Part shown: positions 1-9,285 of the stretch, piece by piece | How positions within the stretch are numbered: the stretch's first letter is position 1 | Layout of the letters: each line of letters opens with the position of its first letter | DNA from: JAJZAM01 sp027391075 | Lineage (GTDB): Bacteria; Actinomycetota; Acidimicrobiia; Acidimicrobiales; Palsa-688 | Assembly: GCA_027391075.1 (NCBI GenBank) | Contig: DAHYHI010000135.1 | Coordinates: 65,584-129,583, forward strand | Direction of reading: 5' to 3' | DNA length: 64,000 nt | The notes under the pieces: generated by a model | Told to the model about the DNA's origin: nothing | The model's database searches: none | The model's input: the letters and a program-made list of their open reading frames with translations, nothing else | Translations under genes and position numbers: made by a program

Positions 1-251
1 TGGACGGCGAGGTCCCCGCGCATGGAACTCTCAGCAGGGTGCGCCGACGCCACTCCTTGAAGGCTGCTGGCTCTACCGGCTCAGCCAGCGACCAGGCGGC
101 ACTTCCCAATGAGAGCCAGCCGGGATCCGACGCGTCGGAAGGGCCAGCTCCCGACCTGCCTGCCCCCGGGACGCACCTGGACCTGTCAACCCGTCGAAGC
201 ACCACCGCCACGGCCGTCGTCGACGCAAAACACCTGGAGAACCCTAAGTGA
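1..251 (+). CDS. nuoE: NADH-quinone oxidoreductase subunit E, C-terminal part (partial)
   Basis: The reading frame is open from the left edge (codons from base 3) to a TGA at 249-251. The first residues read DGEVPAHGTLSRVRR, which matches the closing segment of actinobacterial NuoE, the 24-kDa [2Fe-2S] subunit of the NADH-oxidising arm of complex I. The [2Fe-2S] domain itself lies outside the window. After this conserved ending about 65 more residues follow, rich in Ser, Ala, Pro and Asp, with no recognisable domain. The TGA overlaps the GTG start of nuoF by four bases (GTGA), which implies translational coupling. The identification rests on the short conserved tail plus position before nuoF, so it is good but not absolute. 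Confidence 0.8.
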   Translation, partial: DGEVPAHGTLSRVRRRHSLKAAGSTGSASDQAALPNESQPGSDASEGPAPDLPAPGTHLDLSTRRSTTATAVVDAKHLENPK

Positions 252-1585
252 CATTTGCCGAATCGACCCGCATCGTAACCGCGAGGTTGCACAACGAACG
301 TTCTTGGACGATCTCCTCGTACCTGGCAGCGGGCGGCTACCAGGGTCTACGCCGGGCGTTGACCATGACCCCCAAGGAAATTCACGACCAGGTCAACACT
401 GCGAACATTCTCGGTCGGGGAGGGGCGGGCTTCGAGGCCGGCCGCAAGTGGGGCATGCTGCGCCAGGCTCAGCCGGTGTATCTGACCATAAACGGCGACG
501 AGAGCGAGCCGGCGACTTTCAAGGATCACGCTCTCATCGAAGGAGACCCCCACCAGCTGATCGAGGGGGCTGTCATCGCCGCCTATGTTATAGGTGCCGC
601 CCAGGTGTTCATCTTCGTGCGCGGCGAGTTCCCCTTGGCGATCGAGCGGCTGCAGGCGGCGCTGAACGAGGCTTACGACTACGGCGCCGTCGGGGCGAAC
701 ATCTTCGCCAGTAGCTTCTCGGTAGACGTCGTCGTGCACCCTGGTGCGGGCGCCTACATATGTGGGGAGGAGACCGCCCTGCTCGAAAGCCTCGAAGGCA
801 AAAGAGGCTACCCGAGGATTAAACCCCCCTTCTTCCCGGCGGTTATGGGACTTTACGGTGCACCGACGATCGTCAACAACGTCGAGACCGTCTCCAACCT
901 TCCCTGGGTAGTCCTAAACGGTGGTGATAACTTCGCGGCTCTCGGGGAAGGGCGTTCCAAGGGAACGAAGCTCCTCGCCCTGGCCGGTCACGTCAAACAA
1001 CCCGGCAACTACGAACTGGAGTGGGCGAAGGTCACCTTCAGGGACCTGATTTTCGACCCGGCGCTCGGCGGTGGGATCAGGGACGACAACGAGCTCAAGG
1101 CGATCATCCCCGGCGGAGTGTCGTCACCTTGGATCGGACCCGAGCATCTCGACGTTTCGCTGTCCAACGAGGCGATCGCTGGCATCGGCAGCATGGCCGG
1201 TTCCGGTTCTGTCATCCCGATGGACCACACCACCTGCATGGTGCGCGCAGCGTGGCGCATCGTCAGGTTCTTCCATCGAGAGTCCTGCGGACAGTGCACG
1301 CCGTGTCGCGAGGGAGGGGGATGGCTCGAGAAGATCCTCGAACGTATCGAGATGGGCCAGGGTCGCGAGTCCGACTTGGACCTTCTGATGGACGTCTGCG
1401 ACAACATCTCCCCCGGGGTTTCCTGGCCTCCCGCGCAGACGACGATCTGCGTGCTTGGACCGTCGATGCCCCCGTCCATCGCGTCCGGTCTGTCAAGGTT
1501 TCGCGACGAGTACCTTGCGCACATCCGCGAAGGCCGCTGCCCGTTCCCTCCCGACCGTCTACCCCGGAGGCTCGCCCGTGTCTGA
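248..1585 (+). CDS. nuoF: NADH-quinone oxidoreductase subunit F (NADH/FMN-binding)
   Basis: This 445-residue protein is the complex I subunit that binds NADH and FMN and passes electrons to the N3 [4Fe-4S] cluster. The FMN/NADH glycine-rich loop GRGGAGF is at residues 56-62, followed by GDESEPATF and later GAGAYICGEETALLESLEGKR split over two conserved blocks. Three N3 ligands lie in ESCGQCTPC (Cys347, 350, 353). The presumed fourth ligand is Cys401 in TTICVLG. It sits 48 residues after the third, whereas about 41 is usual, because a Trp/Pro-containing insert follows the conserved DNIS. The GTG start at 248 has GGAGA 7 bases upstream and overlaps the nuoE stop. The gene overlaps nuoG by 8 bases. 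Confidence 0.95.
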   Translation: MTFAESTRIVTARLHNERSWTISSYLAAGGYQGLRRALTMTPKEIHDQVNTANILGRGGAGFEAGRKWGMLRQAQPVYLTINGDESEPATFKDHALIEGDPHQLIEGAVIAAYVIGAAQVFIFVRGEFPLAIERLQAALNEAYDYGAVGANIFASSFSVDVVVHPGAGAYICGEETALLESLEGKRGYPRIKPPFFPAVMGLYGAPTIVNNVETVSNLPWVVLNGGDNFAALGEGRSKGTKLLALAGHVKQPGNYELEWAKVTFRDLIFDPALGGGIRDDNELKAIIPGGVSSPWIGPEHLDVSLSNEAIAGIGSMAGSGSVIPMDHTTCMVRAAWRIVRFFHRESCGQCTPCREGGGWLEKILERIEMGQGRESDLDLLMDVCDNISPGVSWPPAQTTICVLGPSMPPSIASGLSRFRDEYLAHIREGRCPFPPDRLPRRLARV

Positions 1586-4430
1586 GACGAACTCCGCTAT
1601 GCCACAGGCAGCCGGCGCAGCCCACGGCGTAGTCGTGCACCTCCGCAAGCCGCCCCTAGTGACGGCCAGCGCCGTTGGGACGGCTCCGCCCAGACAGTCT
1701 TCTGTTTCCGGCACCGTGACGGTCACCATCGACGGCCGTCAAGTGCAAGCCCGGGCCGGCGAGTGGATCATCGACGCCGCCGACGAGGCCGGCGTGTACA
1801 TTCCCCGCTTCTGCTATCACCCGAGGATGAAGCCGGTCGGCATGTGCCGGATGTGCCTAGTCGAAGTGGAAGGACCGCGAGGTTCGACTCTAATGCCGGC
1901 CTGCTTCAACCCGGTGAGCGACGGGATGACGGTCCACACCCGCAGCCCAAAAGCCCTAAAGGCCCAGGAAGGTGTGCTCGAATTCCTCCTCGTCAATCAC
2001 CCGCTGGACTGCCCGGTCTGTGACAAAGGCGGCGAGTGCCCCCTACAAGACCAGACGCTCACCTACGGCCCAGGCGAGACGCGTTTCGTCGAGGAGAAGC
2101 GCCACTGGGACAAGCCGATTGCCATATCCAAGCTCGTCTACTTGGACCGAGAGCGCTGCATCCAGTGCGGTCGATGCGTCCGTTTCGCCGACGAGGTCGC
2201 CGGGGACGCCTTGATCGACTTCGCCGAGAGAGGCGACCGCACCGAGGTGGCGGTGTTTCCCGACTCGCCCTACTCGTCGTATTTCAGCGGGAACGTAGTG
2301 CAGATCTGCCCTGTCGGGGCGCTGACCTCCAAGCCATACCGGTTCAAAGCACGGCCGTGGGACCTAGAACAGGTAGAGACGACCTGCACCACCTGCTCGG
2401 TTGGTTGCCGAACCGTGGTGCAGGCGACCCAAGGCCAGGTCACGCGACTCATAGGAGTAGACTCCGACCCGGTCAACTGGGGCTGGTTGTGCGACAAAGG
2501 CCGGTTCAGCTACCCCGACGCCTCCGATGCCGGTCGTATCAGCGTGCCGATGATCCGTGAAGGCGACGAACTCGTGGAATCCACGTGGGCCAAGGCCATC
2601 ACCAAGGCGGCAGCGGGCATCAGCGCCGCTTTGCGGTTCGGGGGCGGATCGTCGGTGGGTGTTATCGGGGGTGCACGCCTCGCCAACGAGGACGCCTACG
2701 TGTGGTCCAAGCTCGCCCGGGTCGTGCTCGGCACCGACAACATAGACGCGCAACTCGGTGACGGCCTGCCCGCTCAGACAGTCCTCGGTCTTCCACGCGC
2801 CACTATCGACCAGGCCGCCGCGGCCCCGCTGGTCATAACCGTCGGGTCGGACGTAAAAGACGAGCTTCCTGTGCTCTACATCCGGCTCCGCCACGCCGTG
2901 CTTGAAGGCGCAACGCAACTCGTCGAGCTGAACACGACGCCTACAGGGCTCAGCCCGTACGCGGCCGACACCGCCAGGTACAACCCGGGTGAGCTGGCAG
3001 CGCTGGCGGTAGCGATCACCTCCAAGAGCGAGCCGACAGGCCCCGTCGGCGGGGTGGACCCTTCGACTATCGCGTCCATCCGCGGTCACATCTCCCGGGC
3101 TGGCCGCGAAGCTGGACCTTCGGGGCCATCCGTGGTGGTGCTGATCGCCAGGCCGTCCCTGGCCGAGAACGACGAGCAGGTAGCGACCGCGGCGAGGATC
3201 CTCGCCGACATCCCGGGCGTCGCTTTCCTGTCCGGCCTGCGGCGGGGCAACATCCACGGCGCTCTCGACATGGGCATGGCGCCGGGGATCTTGCCCGGGC
3301 GTGTCGCCTTGGACGCGGCCCGCTCCTACTACGAGCACCACTGGGCGGCAGAGCTCCCGGCCGAGGCTGGCCTGGACACCTCGGGGATGCTCGCCGACGC
3401 AGCCCGCGGTCGCATCGGGGCTTTGGTGCTCCTCGGCTCGGACCCACTCGTCGACTTTCCCGACGCCGACATGGCACTTCGCGGTCTTGTGGGAGCCCGG
3501 TTCGTCGTGGCGGTCGACACGCACCTAAACGAATCGGTTCGCAGAGCGGACGTGGTACTCCCGGCGGCACCGTGGAGCCAGAGGCGGGGAACTTTCACCA
3601 ACCTTGAGGGCCGCGTCTCGTGGCTCGGTCAGGTCACCTCACCGGGGTCCGCCTGGCCGGAGTGGATGATCGCCGTCGAGCTAGCCGCACGGCTGGGAGT
3701 AGACCTGGGCTACGAAAGCCCCGAGGGAATCTGGGCTGAGATCGAAAAAGTGTCGCCACTGCACCGGGGCGTCACCCGTGAGGTGCTCAGCGGCCCCTAC
3801 GGCGGTGACGGCGTCGTCGTCCCCGTCGGGTCGTCCGGTCATAGCACCGCAGCGGCGAGACCCCTAGACCCGATGGCCGACCCGGGCATCTCCTCCGCTG
3901 AGCGCCACAAGGTCGCTGCTAGCTCCCTGGCGAACGATGAGGCACGCTCAGGCTCCCCTGTGGACGTGGCACAGCCACAGACAGCGGAGGCCTACGCCTT
4001 GGGGGACGGCGCAGACGCACAGGTCGAGCCGGCGATGCCGCCGTTCGTAGGGCTCCCGCCCGTTCCGGTGCCCTCCCCGTCGAAGCCAGCCGGAGCCGCT
4101 GGGGACGGAGCCTTGACGCTCGTCACTCGCCGCAAGATGTGGGACGGCGGTACGGCGGCGCAGTCCTCGGCGTACCTTAGCGGTCTGGCGGAGTTGCCGG
4201 CATTGGTCGCCAACCCGGCCGAGCTGGCAGCCCTCGGCGTAGCCGAAGGCGAAAAAGTGACGGTTAGCTCGGCGAAAGGCTCGCTCACCGTGCCGGCATC
4301 GGCGGACGCCGGGGTCGCGAGCGGAATCGCGGTGCTGGCATGGAACCTCCCCGGGGGCCGCGTCGGGGAGCTCATAGACGCCGGCGAGAGGCTCAACTTC
4401 GTCCGTGTAGCGCCAGGAGGTGACAAATGA
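1578..4430 (+). CDS. nuoG: NADH-quinone oxidoreductase subunit G (Fe-S/molybdopterin-fold)
   Basis: This is the large peripheral-arm subunit of complex I, 951 residues from the GTG at 1578, which has GGAGG at 1566-1570. An upstream in-frame extension to 1455 only reads through nuoF. The N-terminal [2Fe-2S] domain has Cys79, 90, 93 and 109. Next come the His/Cys N5 motif HPLDCPVCDKGGEC, the N4 motif CIQCGRC with a distal CPVGAL, and an intact N7-type set (CTTCSVGC and WLCDKGRF), a cluster found only in some bacteria. The rest has the formate-dehydrogenase/molybdopterin fold. Residues about 735-845 form a low-complexity Pro/Ala/Ser insert. The stop overlaps nuoH (ATGA). Confidence 0.95.
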   Translation: MSETNSAMPQAAGAAHGVVVHLRKPPLVTASAVGTAPPRQSSVSGTVTVTIDGRQVQARAGEWIIDAADEAGVYIPRFCYHPRMKPVGMCRMCLVEVEGPRGSTLMPACFNPVSDGMTVHTRSPKALKAQEGVLEFLLVNHPLDCPVCDKGGECPLQDQTLTYGPGETRFVEEKRHWDKPIAISKLVYLDRERCIQCGRCVRFADEVAGDALIDFAERGDRTEVAVFPDSPYSSYFSGNVVQICPVGALTSKPYRFKARPWDLEQVETTCTTCSVGCRTVVQATQGQVTRLIGVDSDPVNWGWLCDKGRFSYPDASDAGRISVPMIREGDELVESTWAKAITKAAAGISAALRFGGGSSVGVIGGARLANEDAYVWSKLARVVLGTDNIDAQLGDGLPAQTVLGLPRATIDQAAAAPLVITVGSDVKDELPVLYIRLRHAVLEGATQLVELNTTPTGLSPYAADTARYNPGELAALAVAITSKSEPTGPVGGVDPSTIASIRGHISRAGREAGPSGPSVVVLIARPSLAENDEQVATAARILADIPGVAFLSGLRRGNIHGALDMGMAPGILPGRVALDAARSYYEHHWAAELPAEAGLDTSGMLADAARGRIGALVLLGSDPLVDFPDADMALRGLVGARFVVAVDTHLNESVRRADVVLPAAPWSQRRGTFTNLEGRVSWLGQVTSPGSAWPEWMIAVELAARLGVDLGYESPEGIWAEIEKVSPLHRGVTREVLSGPYGGDGVVVPVGSSGHSTAAARPLDPMADPGISSAERHKVAASSLANDEARSGSPVDVAQPQTAEAYALGDGADAQVEPAMPPFVGLPPVPVPSPSKPAGAAGDGALTLVTRRKMWDGGTAAQSSAYLSGLAELPALVANPAELAALGVAEGEKVTVSSAKGSLTVPASADAGVASGIAVLAWNLPGGRVGELIDAGERLNFVRVAPGGDK

Positions 4431-5641
4431 GCGGCGACCCGCTTTTCGTGCACGGCCTCAACCTGGCGGTGTGGGTGATACTCGTCGTCAAGGTCGTAGC
4501 CGTCTTCGCAGTTGTGCTGTTGTCGGTTCTGTTCATGATCATGTACGAGCGCAAAGTGATCGCCCGTCTCGGAGTTCGCTACGGTCCCAACCGGGCCGGG
4601 CCGAACGGCTGGCTGCAGTCGCTGGCCGACGGAACGAAGCTTCTCTTCAAAGAGGCGTTCACTCCCAAAGGCGCCGACAAGGTGGTCTACAAGATCGCCC
4701 CGTACCTGATGCTCCTACCGGCGCTGATCGCTTTCGCTATTGTGCCGATCGGCGGGCACATAACCATCGCCCATCACACGACCGAGCTTCAGCTAGCCGA
4801 TCCGCAGTGGGGAATCCTGTTCCTTCTAATGACGTCGGGAGTGGCGGTCTACGGGGTGATGATGGCGGGGTGGTCCTCGGGTTCTAAATACCCGCTCCTC
4901 GGTTCGGTCCGCGCCAGTGCCCAGATGGTCTCCTACGAAGCCGTACTCGGTCTGACCACAGCCACCGCTGTTCTGGTAACCGGGTCTCTCCACACAAGCG
5001 CAATTGTCTCAGCTCAGCACGGCGGGTTTCTCTACCACTGGAACATCATCCACACAGCAGTCATCCCCTTCATCCTCTTTTCGGTAGCGATCACCGCTGA
5101 GATGACTCGCGCTCCGTTCGACTTGGTAGAAGCCGAGGAGGAGATCTCCGGTGGCTACAACCTCGAGTACTCGTCGGTCGACTTCGCCTGGTTCTACCTG
5201 GCTGAATACGCGGCGCTGATAACCAACTCGGCGATCATCATCACGCTATGGCTCGGCGGGCCGGATGGCCCGCGCATCGCCGGACATTCGATCGGTCCGG
5301 TGTGGTTCATCATCAAGATGCTCGTCGTGTTGTACATCTTTGTGTGGATCAGGGCGACCCTTCCCCGCTTGCGCTACGACCAGTTGATGGACCTCGGCTG
5401 GAAGCGGATGATCCCTGCGGCCCTAGCGATGCTGATGATCATCGCCGGCTTCCAAGCGACGACAAATACCTCGGGATCGGGCATAGGCCACTACCTCGCG
5501 GAGCGGAAATGGGGTTTCCTTGCGATCGTCGCAAGCGTGCTTCTGTACGCGCTTCTCACTCGTGCGATCGAAGTAGGCAAGCAGGCGACCACCTTGGACG
5601 ATCCGACCGACGCGCACCAAAAGGTAGGCGGACAGATATGA
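4427..5641 (+). CDS. nuoH: NADH-quinone oxidoreductase subunit H
   Basis: This 404-residue membrane subunit lies at the junction of the peripheral and membrane arms and helps form the quinone chamber. Diagnostic blocks are YERKVIARLGVRYGPNRAGP near residues 38-57, LLFKEAF, SGSKYPLLGS, then AEMTRAPFDLVEAEEEISGGY and the acidic loop after it. About eight hydrophobic segments are visible. The ATG at 4427 has AGGAGGTGA immediately upstream and overlaps the nuoG stop by four bases. The gene ends in ATGA with nuoI. Length is normal apart from a short charged C-terminal tail. Confidence 0.96.
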   Translation: MSGDPLFVHGLNLAVWVILVVKVVAVFAVVLLSVLFMIMYERKVIARLGVRYGPNRAGPNGWLQSLADGTKLLFKEAFTPKGADKVVYKIAPYLMLLPALIAFAIVPIGGHITIAHHTTELQLADPQWGILFLLMTSGVAVYGVMMAGWSSGSKYPLLGSVRASAQMVSYEAVLGLTTATAVLVTGSLHTSAIVSAQHGGFLYHWNIIHTAVIPFILFSVAITAEMTRAPFDLVEAEEEISGGYNLEYSSVDFAWFYLAEYAALITNSAIIITLWLGGPDGPRIAGHSIGPVWFIIKMLVVLYIFVWIRATLPRLRYDQLMDLGWKRMIPAALAMLMIIAGFQATTNTSGSGIGHYLAERKWGFLAIVASVLLYALLTRAIEVGKQATTLDDPTDAHQKVGGQI

Positions 5642-6360
5642 GCGGACTCTCCAACCTGGTACCCCGCCAACTGCGGGGTTTCGTGGTCACCGGCAAGTTG
5701 CCGTTCAAACCTAAGGTGACAGTCCAGTATCCCGAGGAGAAGCGCCCGAAGCCGGAACGTTTCCACGGCCGTCACGTCCTCAACCGCTACGAGGACGGAA
5801 TGGAGAAGTGCATCGGCTGCGAACTGTGCGCAGGAGTCTGTCCAGCCAAGTGCATCTACGTTCGCGGAGCCGACAACCCGCCTGACACTCCCGTGTCGCC
5901 GGGTGAGAGATACGGTTTCGTGTACGAGATCAACTTCTTGCGTTGCATTCACTGTGACATGTGCGTCGAAGCGTGCCCTACCGAGGCGATCACCGAGTCC
6001 AAGCTCTTCGAGTTCTCCTTCGCGAGCCGATCGGACGCCATCTACACCAAAGCGGAGCTTCTAGTCGACGACGACGGCCTCCCACAGCAGTTGCCGTGGG
6101 AGGACTGGAAGCCCGGTGACGATCGCAACACCTCCGGATGGGTGAGGGCTACCTCCCCCGCCGGGGACGCGTCGAGCGAAGGTAGGGCGATGTGGTCGGC
6201 AGAGCTCGGCTACGGGGTCAGGCACCCCCAGAGAGGCCAGAGCGATCCCTCCGGCGCCGATTACCCGGCCGACACGGACATCTCCCTACGTGAGACCCTT
6301 TCAGGGGCTCTGCGCGGTATCGGAGTCGACGACAAAAGACCGGATCGGGGTGAGGACTGA
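5638..6360 (+). CDS. nuoI: NADH-quinone oxidoreductase subunit I (2x[4Fe-4S])
   Basis: This 240-residue ferredoxin-type subunit carries clusters N6a and N6b between NuoG and the quinone site. Two complete CxxCxxCxxxCP motifs are visible: Cys58, 61, 64, 68 (CIGCELCAGVCP) and Cys103, 106, 109, 113 (CIHCDMCVEACP). The ATG at 5638 overlaps the nuoH stop (ATGA). Longer in-frame extensions run back through nuoH and are rejected. The C-terminal 80 or so residues after the second motif are hydrophilic and longer than in E. coli NuoI, as often seen in actinobacteria. The TGA at 6358-6360 shares its last base with the nuoJ ATG. Confidence 0.95.
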   Translation: MSGLSNLVPRQLRGFVVTGKLPFKPKVTVQYPEEKRPKPERFHGRHVLNRYEDGMEKCIGCELCAGVCPAKCIYVRGADNPPDTPVSPGERYGFVYEINFLRCIHCDMCVEACPTEAITESKLFEFSFASRSDAIYTKAELLVDDDGLPQQLPWEDWKPGDDRNTSGWVRATSPAGDASSEGRAMWSAELGYGVRHPQRGQSDPSGADYPADTDISLRETLSGALRGIGVDDKRPDRGED

Positions 6361-7016
6361 TGCTCGCTACGCTGAGTGCCGCTGTGCTGGCGGACACTTC
6401 AGGCCAGGCTCTGGCCCACGCCTCGGCGTGGGCCGTGTTCGCCGTAGGCGCCGCTATGATCCTCACAGGTGCGGCTGGCGTGATCCTTCTACGCAACCCG
6501 GTCCACTCGGCTCTGATGCTCGTCGTCACGCTTTTCGGGGTGGCCTTGGAGTTCATCGACGAGTCCGCCGACTTCCTAGCGGCTGTGCAGATAATCGTAT
6601 ACGCGGGCGCCGTCGTCATCTTGTTCCTCTTCGTCATCATGTTCCTCGGCGTGGACCGCAAGGAGGCGATCGCCGCAGAACCCACCAAGCTGCAGAAACC
6701 CCTGGCCGCTCTGATGGGCTTGGTGGTCTTGGTAGAGATCCTCGCCTTGTCACGCGTCGACCATTGGGCATCGGGTGCCCCCGCTCAGTCGGGAACGCTC
6801 AACGGGGCAGGAGACAACGTGCAGAAACTAGGGCAGGCTGTCTACACCGGATACCTGTTGCCGTTCGAGATGACCGCTGCTCTGCTCGTCATCGCCGTCG
6901 TCGCTACCGTCGTGCTCTCCAAGCGTTCCGCAGGTTCCGCTGAGGCGTCCTCCCCGGACGATCCAGAGCGGGAGGGGCGGGCTGGGGACCCAGAGGACTC
7001 CGAGGTTGCGTTGTGA
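6360..7016 (+). CDS. nuoJ: NADH-quinone oxidoreductase subunit J
   Basis: This 218-residue membrane subunit has five hydrophobic segments. It includes the conserved region RNPVHSALMLVVTLFGVALEF split across helices 2 and 3, and VQIIVYAGAVVILFLFVIMFLGVD, whose broken helix takes part in proton-channel coupling. The start ATG shares one base with the nuoI stop (TGATG). The C-terminus ends in a charged Asp/Glu/Arg-rich tail of about 30 residues that is probably cytoplasmic. Order and spacing between nuoI and nuoK confirm the assignment. Confidence 0.94.
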   Translation: MLATLSAAVLADTSGQALAHASAWAVFAVGAAMILTGAAGVILLRNPVHSALMLVVTLFGVALEFIDESADFLAAVQIIVYAGAVVILFLFVIMFLGVDRKEAIAAEPTKLQKPLAALMGLVVLVEILALSRVDHWASGAPAQSGTLNGAGDNVQKLGQAVYTGYLLPFEMTAALLVIAVVATVVLSKRSAGSAEASSPDDPEREGRAGDPEDSEVAL

Positions 7017-7318
7017 GCGTTCCCAGCGCCTGGTATTTGGTGCTCGCCGCCGTCTTGTTCGGCATGGGCGCAACAGGACTTCTGATCCGCCGTAACGTCC
7101 TGATCATGTTCATGTGCATCGAGCTGATGCTGAACGCGGTGAACCTCACCTTTGTCACTTTCGCCCGGCTGCTGAACGACATCGGCGGTCAGGTCGACGT
7201 CCTGTTCGTGCTCGTGGTTGCGGCAGCGGAAGTTGTCGTGGGACTAGCGATCATCGTCGCACTGTTCCGCCGCAGGGCAGCAGCAACCGCTGACGACATC
7301 CACATACTGAAGGGCTGA
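7013..7318 (+). CDS. nuoK: NADH-quinone oxidoreductase subunit K
   Basis: This 101-residue subunit has three transmembrane helices, the normal size for NuoK. It contains the conserved CIELMLNAVNLTFV segment with the membrane-buried Glu used in proton translocation, and a second buried Glu in VAAAEVVVGLAIIVALFRR. The GTG start at 7013 overlaps the nuoJ stop (GTGA). The gene ends 8 bases before the nuoL start, in the usual J-K-L order. Confidence 0.96.
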   Translation: MSVPSAWYLVLAAVLFGMGATGLLIRRNVLIMFMCIELMLNAVNLTFVTFARLLNDIGGQVDVLFVLVVAAAEVVVGLAIIVALFRRRAAATADDIHILKG

Positions 7319-7326
7319 CGTATCCG

Positions 7327-9276
7327 TTGAACGCCGCTTACCTGATTGTCGCGCTTCCTCTCACCGGCGCCCTGATACTCCTCTTCGGGGGCCGCAAGAT
7401 CACTGACCCCGTCTCGGGCTGGTTGGCAACGGCGATGGCCGCCGGCTCGTTCATAGCGACCGTGGTGGTGTGGGCGACCCTGCTCGGCCGGCCGAGCTCG
7501 TCGCGCTCAGTGGACAAGACCATCTTCACATGGATGCCCGTAGGGACGCTGCACGTCAGCTTCGGACTCACCCTCGACCCACTGTCGATCCTGTGGAGCC
7601 TCTTCGTCACGGGCGTCGGAACCCTGATCACCCTGTACTCGATCGGCTACATGCGAGGGGACCCGAGCTTCAGCCGCTTCTTCTTCTACCTGAACGCGTT
7701 CATCTTCTCGATGGTCATCTTGGTGCTGGCGGACAACTACCTGTTCAGCTTCCTCGGATGGGAAGGCGTCGGGTTCTGCTCATACGGTCTGGTCGGCTTC
7801 TGGTTCGAACGTGACAGCGCAGCCGTTGCGGCCAAGAAGGCCTTCGTTACGAACCGGATCGGCGACTTCGGCTTCATGGTCGCCTTGTACCTGATGTTCG
7901 CTCACTTCGGCTCGTTCAACTATTCGGTGGTCCTCGCTCCGCTCGCCGCCGGCCACGCCACGATCGCCACGTCTACGGCGACTTTCATAGCGGTGATGCT
8001 CGTCCTTGGGGCGGTAGCCAAGTCGGCGCAGATACCCCTTTACATGTGGCTCCCCGACGCCATGGAAGGCCCGACCCCAGTCTCCGCGCTGATCCACGCA
8101 GCCACTATGGTCACCGCGGGTGTCTACCTGATCGCACGAACGGCGCCGATAATCCATTTCAGCCCCGACGCCCAGTGGATCATCGCGTCGATAGGAGCCG
8201 GCACCTGTTTTCTTGCTGCCACGATCGCGTGCGTCCAAGACGACATCAAGCGTGTGCTCGCCTACTCGACTATCTCCCAGATCGGCTATATGTTCCTCGC
8301 GGAGGGGTCCGGCGACTACCAGGCGGGCATCTACCACACCGTCATGCACGCCTTCTTCAAGGCGCTTCTGTTCCTCGCAGCGGGGGCGATCATCCACGCC
8401 CTCCACGACGAGCAGAACATGAAGCGAATGGGCAACCTCCGAAAGTACCTGCCGATCACGTTCCCCGCTTTCATGGCCGGCTTCTTGGCCCTTGCGGCGA
8501 TACCACCTTTCGACGGTTTCTGGTCCAAAGACGAGGTGCTGGACGCCGCCTGGCACAAAAGCCCGGCCCTCTGGGCTTTCGGAGTTGCAGCGGCCGGTCT
8601 CACCGCCTATTACATGAGCCGCCAGGTTCGCCTCGTGTTCTGGGGTAAGTCCCGCTGGGAGACCGCGGCGGCCGACCACGGCGCGGCCGGCGACACCGGG
8701 CATGGCGGCGTTGGTGAATCGGGTCACGGCTCGGGAGCGCCGCACGAGGCTCCTTGGACGATGACCGTACCGCTGGTCATCCTCGCCGTCGCGTCGACGG
8801 TCGGCTGGCTCCTCAACGCAGACTTCGGCGGGCTCGACTTCATCAACAAGTGGCTGGCGCCGATCTTCCCTTCGACGGTAGCCACACCGTTCACCGTGTC
8901 GACCGACACGAAATGGGTTCTAGGCATTGTCGCCACGGCGTTCTCCCTCACCGGACTGGCCCTAGGCATGGGCCTGTGGCGTAAGGTGGTCAGCCGCCCG
9001 GCTCTCGAACCGGCCTTCCTCGCTCACGCCTGGTACATAGACGAGGGGATAGCGGCGACGGTGTCAGGGCCGCTGGCCCGTATGGCGACACGTTTCAGCT
9101 TCGTAGTCGACGCAACGTGGGTGGACGGTCTGGTCAACGGCGTCGCCCGCTCGGCCGCCGGCGCCGGCCGCCAGCTTCGACGGGTCCAGACCGGTTACGT
9201 CCGCAACTACGCCCTGGCGATAGGGATCGGCACGGTCATCGTGCTGTTCTACGTGTCCGTGCGGGCGGGGAGCTGA
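7327..9276 (+). CDS. nuoL: NADH-quinone oxidoreductase subunit L (antiporter-like)
   Basis: This 649-residue proton-pumping subunit is related to Mrp antiporters. Hallmarks are the GWEGVGFCSYGLVGFW block, the channel segment WLPDAMEGPTPVSALIHAATMV, DDIKRVLAYSTISQIGYM and PPFDGFWSKDE. At least 14 hydrophobic segments can be counted, and the C-terminal part fits the long lateral helix typical of NuoL. A Gly/His-rich loop of about 25 residues lies near residue 455-480. The start is a TTG at 7327 with GAAGGG about 12 bases upstream, so the exact start is slightly uncertain. The gene follows nuoK by 8 bases and precedes nuoM by 9. Confidence 0.95.
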   Translation: MNAAYLIVALPLTGALILLFGGRKITDPVSGWLATAMAAGSFIATVVVWATLLGRPSSSRSVDKTIFTWMPVGTLHVSFGLTLDPLSILWSLFVTGVGTLITLYSIGYMRGDPSFSRFFFYLNAFIFSMVILVLADNYLFSFLGWEGVGFCSYGLVGFWFERDSAAVAAKKAFVTNRIGDFGFMVALYLMFAHFGSFNYSVVLAPLAAGHATIATSTATFIAVMLVLGAVAKSAQIPLYMWLPDAMEGPTPVSALIHAATMVTAGVYLIARTAPIIHFSPDAQWIIASIGAGTCFLAATIACVQDDIKRVLAYSTISQIGYMFLAEGSGDYQAGIYHTVMHAFFKALLFLAAGAIIHALHDEQNMKRMGNLRKYLPITFPAFMAGFLALAAIPPFDGFWSKDEVLDAAWHKSPALWAFGVAAAGLTAYYMSRQVRLVFWGKSRWETAAADHGAAGDTGHGGVGESGHGSGAPHEAPWTMTVPLVILAVASTVGWLLNADFGGLDFINKWLAPIFPSTVATPFTVSTDTKWVLGIVATAFSLTGLALGMGLWRKVVSRPALEPAFLAHAWYIDEGIAATVSGPLARMATRFSFVVDATWVDGLVNGVARSAAGAGRQLRRVQTGYVRNYALAIGIGTVIVLFYVSVRAGS

Positions 9277-9285
9277 GGAACAGAA

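Noticed and set aside
2364..3524. Long minus-strand frame inside nuoG
   Set aside because: It is antisense to a confident Fe-S subunit, has Arg/Gly/His-rich composition and no domain. It is a GC-rich shadow.
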